This document shows, one piece after another, positions 7,294-13,815 of a DNA stretch of 15,477 bases. The notes below the pieces were generated by a model. The model did no database searches, was not told the DNA's origin, and saw only the letters and a list, made by a program, of their open reading frames with translations. A program made the position numbers and the translations under genes. The DNA lies in the NCBI GenBank assembly GCA_903891395.1, contig CAITEM010000510.1:1-15477 (forward strand), written 5' to 3'. Source of the DNA: an uncultured Hyphomicrobiales bacterium (lineage in GTDB: Bacteria; Pseudomonadota; Alphaproteobacteria; Rhizobiales; Xanthobacteraceae). Position 1 is the stretch's first letter. The number at the start of each line of letters is the position of its first letter.

Positions 7294-7752
7294 GTGCCAT
7301 CCTTCTCCTCCAAGCGCAGCGTCCGCCACAGCGCGAGCGATATGTTCGACCTCGTCGCCGACGTCGAAAAATACCCGCAGTTCGTGCCGCTCTGCGACAC
7401 GATGAAAATCAAAAGCCGCACCGACAAAGGCGACGTCACCGTTATCGTTGCCGCCATGACGGTCGCCTACAAACTGATCCACCAGACCTTCACCAGCCGC
7501 GTCACCCTCGACCGGCCCAATCTGAAAATCATGGTCGAATATCTCGACGGTCCGTTCAGCCGGCTGCAGAATCGCTGGACGTTTCACGCCTCCGGCGAGG
7601 AAGCCTGCACCGTTGAATTTTTCATCGACTATGAATTCAAAAGCCGCACGCTGGCCATGCTGATGGGCGCGATGTTCGACACCGCGTTCCGCAAATTCGC
7701 CGCCGCTTTCGAGAAACGCGCCGACGAGGTCTACGGCCGCAAGCCGGCCTAG
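7294..7752 (+). CDS. RatA/COQ10-type START-like lipid-binding protein
   Basis: This 152-residue protein belongs to the polyketide cyclase/COQ10 group. The start MFDLVADVEKYPQFVPLC and the ending YEFKSRTLAMLMGAMFDTAF...FEKRADEVYG match the family closely. Members fold as a hydrophobic cup. Mitochondrial COQ10 binds ubiquinone and supports respiration, while E. coli RatA was reported to block ribosome subunit joining, so database names such as type II toxin RatA are common but unproven here. No partner resembling an antitoxin is adjacent. Quinone or lipid binding is the better guess in this lipA neighbourhood. The start is a GTG 3 bases after lipA, with no room for its own promoter, so it depends on lipA transcription and probably on translational coupling. 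Confidence 0.88.
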   Translation: MPSFSSKRSVRHSASDMFDLVADVEKYPQFVPLCDTMKIKSRTDKGDVTVIVAAMTVAYKLIHQTFTSRVTLDRPNLKIMVEYLDGPFSRLQNRWTFHASGEEACTVEFFIDYEFKSRTLAMLMGAMFDTAFRKFAAAFEKRADEVYGRKPA

Positions 7753-7773
7753 GCTGTTACCTCCGAGCGCGAT

Positions 7774-7798
7774 GGAACGGCCTTGGTCCGGCACCGTT
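7774..7798 (+). promoter_or_regulatory. EcfG-type general-stress promoter before the catalase-like gene
   Basis: GGAAC (7774-7778), 16 bases, then CGTT (7795-7798) matches the GGAAC-N16/17-CGTT consensus used by sigma EcfG, the general-stress sigma factor of alphaproteobacteria controlled by PhyR and NepR. Transcription would start near 7805, leaving a leader of about 30 bases to the ATG at 7836, with GGAG at 7825-7828. It lies in the 83-base gap after the COQ10-type gene, and its oxidative-stress type target fits. The match is exact, but activity is inferred. Confidence 0.7.
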
Positions 7799-7835
7799 AG
7801 CCCTCGGCCGGATCAGGCCGGCTTGGAGCCACGTC

Positions 7836-8903
7836 ATGCCCGCCACCGCACCGCTCGATCCTGTTCGCTACCATCCTGCGATCGAGCGGCCCGAGCCGGG
7901 CGAGGCCGAAACCGGCGCGGCCATCGTCAAGGCGATGCGCGGCATCAACGAGACCACCTTCAAGGATTACGGCCATGCGGTGCGCGCCGTGCATGCCAAG
8001 GCCCATGGCCTCATCAACGGCACGTTGCGCGTGCTCGACGGTTTGCCGCCGGCTTTGGCGCAAGGCTTGTTCGCGACGCCGGGTGCGACCCATCCGGTGC
8101 TGATGCGGATTTCAACGATTCCCGGCGACGTACTCGACGACAATATTTCGGTGCCGCGCGGGCTCGCCATCAAGGTGATGAACGTCGACGGCGAACGGTT
8201 GCCGGGCTGGAATGCCCCAGAGCAGGACTTCCTCATGGTCAACGGGCCGGCTTTCGCCGCGCAAAACGCCAAAGCGTTTCTTGGCGGACTGAAACTGCTG
8301 GCGGGCACCACCGACCGCGTCGCGTGGCTGAAGCGGCTATTGTCCGAGGTGACGCGGCCACTGGAGCGCATCCTGAAGTCGGTCACCGGCAGGCACACGC
8401 TGCTGGTGGCGCTCGGCGGTCATCCGGCGACCAATCCGCTCGGCGAGACCTATTATTCGCAGGCGCCGCTGCTCTATGGCCTCTACATCGCCAAGGTGTC
8501 GCTGGTGCCGGTGTCGCCGGCGCTGGCCGCGCTGAAGGACGCGCCGGTTGCGTTGCGCGGCAAGACCAATGCGTTGCGCGAAGCGGTGGTCGATTTCTTT
8601 CGCGGCAACGGCGGCGAGTGGGAGTTGCGCGTGCAACTCTGTACCGATCTCAAAACCATGCCCGTCGAAGATGCTTCGGTGGTCTGGCCCGAAGATCAAA
8701 GCCCGTACATCGCGGTCGCGCGCATTGCGGCGGCGCCGCAGAATGCCTGGAGCGACGACAATGTGCGGCACGCCGACGGCGCGCTGTCGTTCAGCCCTTG
8801 GCACGGTCTGGCCGCGCATCGCCCGCTCGGGTCGATCATGCGGGTGCGAAAAGCGGCCTATGACATGTCGGCGCGCTTCCGCGTCGAGCATAACGGCCCC
8901 TAA
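7836..8903 (+). CDS. Catalase-family heme protein
   Basis: The 355-residue protein keeps the heme-site pattern of catalases but is shorter than the 480-750 residues of classical enzymes. H53 in RAVHAKAHG matches the distal His (VHAKGxG). RISTIPGD (91-98) matches RFSTV, RGLAIKV (108-114) matches RGFAVK, and N136 in LMVNGPAF sits at the distal Asn position. R338-x3-Y342 in MRVRKAAYDMS matches the RxxxY that supplies the proximal heme Tyr. Peroxide removal or peroxidase action is likely but not shown. The relatives usually named catalase family protein have this size and the RPLGSI...R...Y...SRFR ending. No signal peptide is seen. The ATG has GGAG 7 bases upstream. An EcfG-type promoter precedes it, and the cupin gene follows after 70 bases. 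Confidence 0.88.
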   Translation: MPATAPLDPVRYHPAIERPEPGEAETGAAIVKAMRGINETTFKDYGHAVRAVHAKAHGLINGTLRVLDGLPPALAQGLFATPGATHPVLMRISTIPGDVLDDNISVPRGLAIKVMNVDGERLPGWNAPEQDFLMVNGPAFAAQNAKAFLGGLKLLAGTTDRVAWLKRLLSEVTRPLERILKSVTGRHTLLVALGGHPATNPLGETYYSQAPLLYGLYIAKVSLVPVSPALAALKDAPVALRGKTNALREAVVDFFRGNGGEWELRVQLCTDLKTMPVEDASVVWPEDQSPYIAVARIAAAPQNAWSDDNVRHADGALSFSPWHGLAAHRPLGSIMRVRKAAYDMSARFRVEHNGP

Positions 8904-8973
8904 CGCGTTTCGAATTTGCCATCATGAAAGCATCGTAGGCAGAGTTGCCTTAGTTTGCCGCTTCGACAAACCA

Positions 8974-9333
8974 ATGGGTGATTTCATGCCGATGTATCGC
9001 TGGGCCGAGATGGAAGAAGTGCCGCTCAATCCTCTGATCACCGGCCGCGTGGTCGAGGCGCCGAACGCCATGCTGGCGCGGATCAAGGCGCCGAAAGGTC
9101 CGATCAACATGCACACCCACGATTTCGATCAGATCACGCATATGCTCGCCGGCAAGTTGCGCTGGGTGATCGAGGGCGAAGAACCGCGCGTGGTCGGCCC
9201 TGGCGACGTCATGGTCATGCCGGCTGGCGTGCCGCATGGCGGCGAGGTACTGGAGGACGCGGAATATCTGGATATTTTCGCGCCGGGCCGGCAAGATTTT
9301 AGCTGGTACAAGCAGAAGCTCGAACAGAAATAG
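8974..9333 (+). CDS. Small single-domain cupin
   Basis: A 119-residue one-domain cupin. Motif 1 is GPINMHTHDFDQITHMLAG, with H47, H49 and Q53 as likely metal ligands; Q replaces the usual Glu. Motif 2 is GDVMVMPAGVPHGG, with H88 as the last ligand. Small cupins of this type bind a metal and small carboxylates or sugars, or act as isomerases or dioxygenases; the substrate cannot be told. The start is uncertain: ATG at 8974 (MGDFMPMYRW) or at 8986, which has GGGTG 5 bases before it. A longer open frame upstream overlaps the catalase-like gene and is not cupin sequence. It sits between the catalase-like gene and a TctC-type binding protein gene 39 bases downstream, suggesting one transcript. Confidence 0.87.
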   Translation: MGDFMPMYRWAEMEEVPLNPLITGRVVEAPNAMLARIKAPKGPINMHTHDFDQITHMLAGKLRWVIEGEEPRVVGPGDVMVMPAGVPHGGEVLEDAEYLDIFAPGRQDFSWYKQKLEQK

Positions 9334-9372
9334 AGCCGCGCATTCAAGCTGCGGCCGCAGGGAGTTCTCTCG

Positions 9373-10353
9373 ATGCGTTCACTCGATCGTCGCGCCTGGC
9401 TGGCGCTGGGCGCTGCGCTGTTCGTTGGAGCCGCCGCGCCGTCATTTGCGCAGTCGAATTACCCGTCGCGGACGATCACGTTGATCGTGCCGCTGCAGGC
9501 CGGCACCGCGTCCGATCTGGTGGCGCGCATCCTGGCGATGGATGTCGGCGAACGCACCGGCAAGACCATCATCGTCGAGAACGTGCTGGGTGGTGGTGGC
9601 GGCATCGGTTCCGCCCGTTTGGCGCGCTCCGCACCCGACGGCTACACGCTCGGCGCGCTCAACAACGGCATCCACACCATCTTGCCGTTCACGGCCATGA
9701 AGTTCGGCTACGAACCGTTCGACGATCTTCTCCCCGTGACGCTGCTGGCGCGCTTTCCCAGCGTGCTGATCGTCAACAACGCGCTGCCGGTCAACAGCGT
9801 CGCCGAACTGATCGCGCTCGCTAAGAAGGAACCCGGCAAGCTGAATTACGCTTCTGTCGGGGTTGGCAGCCCGCAGCATGTAGCGATGGAGCAGCTCAAG
9901 GCCGACGCGGGCATCGACATGCTGCATGTGCCGTATCGCGGCGGCGCCGCGGCGACGCAGGCGATCGCCGCCGGCGAGGTCAACGCGTTCTGGATCGCGA
10001 CCTCGGTGGCGTTGCCGTTCATCAAAGCGGGGACCGTGCGCGCCATCGGCGTCGGCGATCGCGAGCGCACCCAGGCGTTGCCGGACGTGCCGACGGTCGG
10101 CGAAACGGTGAAAGGGTACGACTACATGCCGACGCTGGCTCTGTTCGTGCCGAAGGGCACACCCTCCGACGTCGTCGCCTATTTGCATCGCGAGTTCACG
10201 ACATCACTGAAGAAGCCGGACGTGATCAAACGGCTGGCCGACGCCGGTCTTGAGGCTCATACGTCAACAGGACCTGAATTGCAGTCTTCCCTCGAAGCGG
10301 AAGCCAAGCGGCTGGGACCGCTGGTCAAGAAGCTCGGCATCGGTCAGTTCTGA
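9373..10353 (+). CDS. TctC/Bug-family periplasmic solute-binding protein
   Basis: The 326-residue protein is a full-length member of the tripartite tricarboxylate transporter receptor family: YPSRTITLIVPLQAGTASD at the mature N-terminus, then GGGGGIGSARLARSAPDGYT and the VPYRGGAAATQAIAAGEV segment. Family members bind carboxylates or similar small ligands in the periplasm. Residues 1-26 are a signal peptide ending SFA|QS. Its n-region reads LDRRAWLALG, so twin-arginine export is possible although the usual Phe after RRx is Trp. AGGGAG (9359-9364) lies 8 bases before the ATG. No TctA or TctB membrane genes are near, so this is an orphan receptor, common in Rhodopseudomonas- and Bordetella-like genomes. 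The next gene starts 1 base after its stop. Confidence 0.93.
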   Translation: MRSLDRRAWLALGAALFVGAAAPSFAQSNYPSRTITLIVPLQAGTASDLVARILAMDVGERTGKTIIVENVLGGGGGIGSARLARSAPDGYTLGALNNGIHTILPFTAMKFGYEPFDDLLPVTLLARFPSVLIVNNALPVNSVAELIALAKKEPGKLNYASVGVGSPQHVAMEQLKADAGIDMLHVPYRGGAAATQAIAAGEVNAFWIATSVALPFIKAGTVRAIGVGDRERTQALPDVPTVGETVKGYDYMPTLALFVPKGTPSDVVAYLHREFTTSLKKPDVIKRLADAGLEAHTSTGPELQSSLEAEAKRLGPLVKKLGIGQF

Positions 10354-10354
10354 C

Positions 10355-11500
10355 GTGTCCGAGCTTGTCGAGCCCCGCGCACCGGAAAGCGAGCCGAGCT
10401 TCGAAGAAGCGCAGGCGCAATCCAGCGTCGCGCGCGGCTGGTTGAACGGCGATTTCGCCGATCAGGTCAGCTACCCCGTCAGCTACAGCGGCGAGCCGAT
10501 CACATTCGTCGTCACCGGCCACCCGCCGGCGACCGCCACCGCGGTGGTCGATGTCTTCAAGCCTTCGTTCAAGGTGCTGGAGACGATGTCGCGCGGCAAG
10601 ATCAAGGTCGAGGAACACTGGGGCGCGAGCCGCCATCGCGACCGCGATGGCGTGGCGGCACTTAACGATGGCCGTTCGCATTTTGCGCCGATCTATTCGG
10701 GTTGGGACAGCAAGGCCTACAAGCTCGTGCAGGGTCTGCAACTGCCGGGACTGTTTCCCAATTCGGAAGCGGCGACGTTGGTGTCAGAACAGCTCTACGA
10801 CAAATACTTCCGTGCCGACGTTGAGCGCCAAGGCATTCTGATGGGCCGCATGAAGGCTTCAGGCGCCTATCACATTTTCAGCATGGCGCCGGTTCGCAGC
10901 CGCGACGACTTCAAAGGTCTACGCGTCGGCACCACGGAAGGCGTCGAAGCCGACGTCATGCGCGCACTGGGGGCAACGCCCGTCAGCCTGTCGTCGCTGG
11001 AAATGAATCCGGCCCTGTCGGAAGGCCGCATCGACGCCATGCATCTCGCCGACGGGTCGGCCGAAGTGTTTGGCATCGGCAAGGTGGCGCGCTATCGCAC
11101 CGCGCTCAGCCTGGTGCGGCAGAACCTCGAATTCGGCATGAGCAAAGCGGCGTGGACGGCACTGCCGCCGGATCTGAAAACGATTGTCGATGCCTGGCTG
11201 CGCGCCGAGGCGCAGGCCGAGACGCAGGTGTTCTACCGGGTCGCGGGTGCGCGGGCGCGTGACCGCTTCAAGGCCGGCGGCATGCAGTTCGTCGAATTAA
11301 ATGTCGCGGAATTTGGCAAGGTATTCGACGCGACCCGGTCTGTGGTGGACGCTTTTGCCGCCGGCGAAGAGGCCGAAGGCCGGCCGGCGCGCGCGATGCT
11401 GCGCGATATCGCGGACGCGGTCGAAGAGCTGCATGGCAAGACGCCGAACGATCTGATGCGCGATGCGATCCTGAACCCGGTGCGGGGCATCAACCGCTAA
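10355..11500 (+). CDS. DctP-like (TRAP-type) solute-binding protein without signal peptide
   Basis: The 381-residue protein resembles TRAP transporter receptors from about residue 50 on: ITFVVTGHPPA, MSRGKIKVEEHWGA, FKGLRVGTTEGVEADVMRALGATPVSLSS and LSEGRIDAMHL. The Arg of GLRVG matches the residue that binds the ligand carboxylate in DctP proteins. Oddly, it begins with about 45 acidic, polar residues (SELVEPRAPESEPSFEEA) and has no hydrophobic signal sequence. Upstream sequence in this frame overlaps the tctC-like gene and offers none either. The likely start is the GTG at 10355, 1 base after the previous stop, so translation is probably coupled. No DctQ or DctM genes are present. It may act in the cytoplasm, or be a diverged relative with a different role. 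The ligand is unknown. Confidence 0.82.
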   Translation: MSELVEPRAPESEPSFEEAQAQSSVARGWLNGDFADQVSYPVSYSGEPITFVVTGHPPATATAVVDVFKPSFKVLETMSRGKIKVEEHWGASRHRDRDGVAALNDGRSHFAPIYSGWDSKAYKLVQGLQLPGLFPNSEAATLVSEQLYDKYFRADVERQGILMGRMKASGAYHIFSMAPVRSRDDFKGLRVGTTEGVEADVMRALGATPVSLSSLEMNPALSEGRIDAMHLADGSAEVFGIGKVARYRTALSLVRQNLEFGMSKAAWTALPPDLKTIVDAWLRAEAQAETQVFYRVAGARARDRFKAGGMQFVELNVAEFGKVFDATRSVVDAFAAGEEAEGRPARAMLRDIADAVEELHGKTPNDLMRDAILNPVRGINR

Positions 11501-11988
11501 TTCAACGCCCAGATCGAATAATTCAACACGCCGGCGAAGCCGACCCAGACTGCGAGCGGCGCGAGTGCCAGCGCTGCGAGACGGTCGAGCCGCGCCATAG
11601 CGATGATGGTCGCGACGATCAACAGAAACTGCGGCACGATGTTCACCAGCCCGAGCGACGGATTGTGCGCGGCAAAGAACATCCACGACCACGCCGCGTT
11701 GAGCGCGAGCTGGGCAAAAAATAAATTCAAGGCGAGGCGGCGCGCGGGCGATGGCGCCAAACGCAGGATTCGCCATGCGGCGAAGGCCATCAACAGATAG
11801 AGCGTCGTCCACACCGGACCGAAAATCAAATTCGGCGGATTGAACGATGGCTTTGCGAGTCCGGCATGCCACGGCAGGTTGGGAAAGGTCGCGATCTGGC
11901 CCAGCGCCAGCGCGGCCACCACCGGCACGATGGCAATCGCAGCTGCGGTCCAGTTGCGCCGCGTGGAGATGACGGCTGTGTCGCTCAT
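11497..11988 (-). CDS. tspO: TspO/MBR-family membrane protein
   Basis: The 163-residue protein has five membrane segments (about 13-31, 53-75, 86-105, 114-132, 137-160). Family hallmarks are WHAGLAKPSFNPPNLIFGPVW (39-60), NLFFAQLALNAAWSWMFF (88-105) and the end APLAVWVGFAGVLNYSIWALN. Bacterial TspO lies in the membrane and binds porphyrins; in Rhodobacter it tunes pigment gene expression to oxygen, and elsewhere it is tied to stress. The gene follows cinA on the same strand after 24 bases, so it probably belongs to the ispDF-cinA transcript. Its TAG (11497-11499) overlaps the TAA (11498-11500) of the convergent DctP-like gene. A ribosome site is weak: AGGA lies about 12 bases before the ATG. 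Confidence 0.93.
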   Translation of the reverse strand: MSDTAVISTRRNWTAAAIAIVPVVAALALGQIATFPNLPWHAGLAKPSFNPPNLIFGPVWTTLYLLMAFAAWRILRLAPSPARRLALNLFFAQLALNAAWSWMFFAAHNPSLGLVNIVPQFLLIVATIIAMARLDRLAALALAPLAVWVGFAGVLNYSIWALN

Positions 11989-12012
11989 GGCAGTTCGGCT
12001 TCCTGGGTCTGG

Positions 12013-12510
12013 CTACGGCGTCGCCAGCGTCTTCAGCATCTCCAACGCTTGTAGGACCGATTTGTGCCGGACAGCCTCGCGGCCGATGGCGCCGTAGCGT
12101 TTCTCGGCGTGGATCATCCGGCCTTCGCCAAGACTTGAGGCGGCGGCGAAATGCACCAGCCCCACCGGTTTGGCGCGGGTGCCGCCGCCGGGACCGGCAA
12201 CGCCGGTGATTGCAACGGCGATATCGGCATGGGAGTTACGCAACGCGCCGAGCGCCATGGCTTCCGCCGTTTCCCGGCTGACCGCGCCCTTGTCGTCGAG
12301 GACGTCGAGCGGCACCAGGAGCATTTCCCGTTTTGCGTCGTTGCTATAGGTGACAAAGCCGCGATCGACCACGCTGGATGAGCCGGCGATTTCGGTCAGC
12401 GCCGCGGCCACCAGTCCGCCCGTGCAGGACTCGGCGGTTGCGACCTTGAGGCCCCTGCGGTTGCAGGCGTCGAGCACGGCCTTCGCGGCGGCGAGGATGT
12501 CCTTCGTCAT
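12013..12510 (-). CDS. pncC: Nicotinamide-nucleotide amidohydrolase (CinA C-terminal domain protein)
   Basis: A 165-residue stand-alone CinA C-terminal domain. It hydrolyses NMN to nicotinate mononucleotide, which feeds NAD recycling. The family signatures TAESCTGGLVAAALTEIAGSS (26-46) and AITGVAGPGGGTRAKPVGLVH (100-120) hold the nucleotide-binding and catalytic residues. The N-terminal molybdopterin-binding-like domain of full-length CinA is absent, as in many alphaproteobacteria. The start is ATG 12510, whose ATGA overlaps the ispDF stop by 4 bases, so the two genes are translationally coupled. A longer frame continues upstream but is only the ispDF gene read out of frame. Database entries may call it cinA, a competence/damage-inducible protein. 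Confidence 0.92.
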   Translation of the reverse strand: MTKDILAAAKAVLDACNRRGLKVATAESCTGGLVAAALTEIAGSSSVVDRGFVTYSNDAKREMLLVPLDVLDDKGAVSRETAEAMALGALRNSHADIAVAITGVAGPGGGTRAKPVGLVHFAAASSLGEGRMIHAEKRYGAIGREAVRHKSVLQALEMLKTLATP

Positions 12511-13691
12511 AATGCGCTCCAGGGCAGCCGCACGGTCGCCGTGGCATAGGCCGCAATGCCTTCGCCGCGACCGGTAAAGCCGAGCTTTTCGCTGGTCGTG
12601 GCTTTGACGGCGACGCGGCCGATGCCGAGCTGGGCAAGTTTGGCGATCTGCGCGCGAATGGCGTCGCGATGCGGCCCGATCTTCGGCGTTTCGCAGACGA
12701 TGGTGAGATCGAGATGCGCGATGCGGCCGCCGCGTGCCGCGACGCGCTCGACCGCAAAGGTCAGAAATTGGTCGGACGAGGCGCCGCGCCATTGCGGGTC
12801 GCTCGGCGGGAAATGCGAACCGATGTCGCCGTCGGCCAGCGCGCCCAGAATGGCGTCGACAAGCGCGTGCAATCCGACATCGGCGTCGGAATGGCCGACA
12901 AGGGCGTGGTCGTGCGCGATGCGCACGCCGCCGAGCATGACGTGATCGCCGGGACCGAAGGCGTGCACGTCGATGCCGGTGCCGGTGCGCACGTCACCCA
13001 TGGCGGCAAATTGCATGGCTTCGCTGCGCGCGAAATCTTCGGGCGTGGTGATCTTGATGTTGCCCGGCTCGCCGGCAAACAGGCTCACTTTCATGCCGGC
13101 CCATTCGGCGAGCGCGGCGTCGTCGGTGAAGTCGTCGCGGCCGGCCTGTTGCGCGCGGCGATGCGCCTCGAGCAGCTTGGCGAAGCCGAAGGCTTGCGGT
13201 GTCTGCACCAGCCGCAACGAGGCGCGGTCGAGCGTCTTGTCGACATAGCCAAGGCCGTCCACGGTCTTGACCGTGTCGGTGACCGGCAAAGCCGGGATCG
13301 CCGCGCCGCTTTTCTGCGCCGCCTGAATGGCGCGGGTGAGCAAAGCGTTGCTGGCGAAGGGCCGCGCCGCGTCGTGGATCAGCACGATGTCGGGCTGGCG
13401 CGCGGCAAGGGCCTCGAGGCCGGCGCGGACCGAAGCCTGGCGGGTCGCGCCGCCGAAAGCCGGCGGCAGCAGTTTCGTCGCCGTCAAAGCGGCGGTCGCA
13501 TCGCGATAAAGCGCGACATCCTCGGCGTTGATCACAGGCTGTACAGCGCCGACATTCTGATGTTCTAGGAACAGGGACAACGTCCGGCTCAGCATGACGT
13601 CGCCGCCGATCTGCCTGAATTGTTTGGGCAAATCGCTACCGGCGCGGGTTCCGCGTCCGGCGGCCACGATAATGGAAACAATTTCAGGCAT
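12507..13691 (-). CDS. ispDF: Bifunctional IspD/IspF enzyme of the MEP isoprenoid pathway
   Basis: The 394-residue fusion carries out two steps of isoprenoid precursor synthesis. The IspD part (1 to about 230) transfers CMP to methylerythritol 4-phosphate: nucleotide loop AAGRGTRAGSDLPKQF (10-25), HDAARPF (106-112), TPQAF (164-168). The IspF part (about 235-394) makes the cyclodiphosphate: metal ligands D241, H243 (DVHAFG) and H275 (DVGLHAL), plus SEKLGFTGRGEGIA near the end. The missing middle enzyme, IspE, is encoded elsewhere. The ATG at 13691 is preferred because GGGGAGG (13696-13702) lies 4 bases before it; an in-frame ATG at 13718 would add 9 residues and put this ribosome site inside the gene. 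Fusion of D and F is usual in alphaproteobacteria. It leads the run ispDF-cinA-tspO. Confidence 0.97.
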   Translation of the reverse strand: MPEIVSIIVAAGRGTRAGSDLPKQFRQIGGDVMLSRTLSLFLEHQNVGAVQPVINAEDVALYRDATAALTATKLLPPAFGGATRQASVRAGLEALAARQPDIVLIHDAARPFASNALLTRAIQAAQKSGAAIPALPVTDTVKTVDGLGYVDKTLDRASLRLVQTPQAFGFAKLLEAHRRAQQAGRDDFTDDAALAEWAGMKVSLFAGEPGNIKITTPEDFARSEAMQFAAMGDVRTGTGIDVHAFGPGDHVMLGGVRIAHDHALVGHSDADVGLHALVDAILGALADGDIGSHFPPSDPQWRGASSDQFLTFAVERVAARGGRIAHLDLTIVCETPKIGPHRDAIRAQIAKLAQLGIGRVAVKATTSEKLGFTGRGEGIAAYATATVRLPWSAL

Positions 13692-13715
13692 CCCGCCTCC
13701 CCAAAACAGCCCCTG

Positions 13716-13744
13716 CATTAACGCATAGTGGCTCGTATGAACAA
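13716..13744 (-). promoter_or_regulatory. Possible ispDF promoter
   Basis: On the minus strand TTGTTC (13739-13744) and TTAATG (13716-13721) are separated by 17 bases, in the 124-base gap between the divergent ispDF and dusB genes. Transcription would start near 13709, leaving a leader of under 20 bases that contains the strong ribosome site. Both hexamers are only partial sigma-70 matches. Confidence 0.3.
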
Positions 13745-13748
13745 ATTA

Positions 13749-13759
13749 TTGCAGTGCAA
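13749..13759. promoter_or_regulatory. Short palindrome, possible operator between ispDF and dusB
   Basis: TTGCA-G-TGCAA is a perfect 5-bp inverted repeat centred at 13754. It lies just upstream of both the putative dusB -35 box and, on the other strand, the putative ispDF -35 box, so a bound protein could affect both. An 11-base palindrome can arise by chance, and no regulator is identified. Confidence 0.2.
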
Positions 13760-13762
13760 CAC

Positions 13763-13790
13763 TTGCGCCCTGCATCGAAATGGCTAAACT
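13763..13790 (+). promoter_or_regulatory. Possible dusB-ntrB promoter
   Basis: TTGCGC (13763-13768) and TAAACT (13785-13790), spaced by 16 bases, are fair sigma-70 matches. The start of transcription would fall at about 13797, right at the ATG of a five-codon open frame that ends against the dusB start. No sigma-54 site is seen in the gap. This is tentative. Confidence 0.35.
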
Positions 13791-13797
13791 CTAAGCA

Positions 13798-13815
13798 ATG
13801 GAAGGGGTCGCCTAA
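13798..13815 (+). other. Five-codon upstream open frame abutting dusB
   Basis: ATG GAA GGG GTC GCC TAA encodes MEGVA and its stop codon directly touches the dusB ATG at 13816. The frame contains the GGAAGGGG that is also the only ribosome-site-like sequence for dusB. If transcription starts near 13797 it would be leaderless. Whether it is translated is unknown. Confidence 0.25.

Noticed and set aside
7294..7752. A RatA toxin-antitoxin system
   Set aside because: Only the COQ10/START-like protein is present and no small antitoxin-like gene is adjacent. The name comes from E. coli and does not fit the lipA context.
10250..10360. A frameshifted TctC-DctP fusion, since the DctP frame is open back into the tctC-like gene
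   Set aside because: The TctC protein has a normal length and a family-typical C-terminus, and there is no clear slippery site. Two adjacent genes explain the sequence better.
12511..12792. Longer N-terminus for the CinA-domain protein
   Set aside because: The upstream part is Arg-rich out-of-frame reading of ispDF. The ATGA overlap at 12507-12510 is a normal coupled start.
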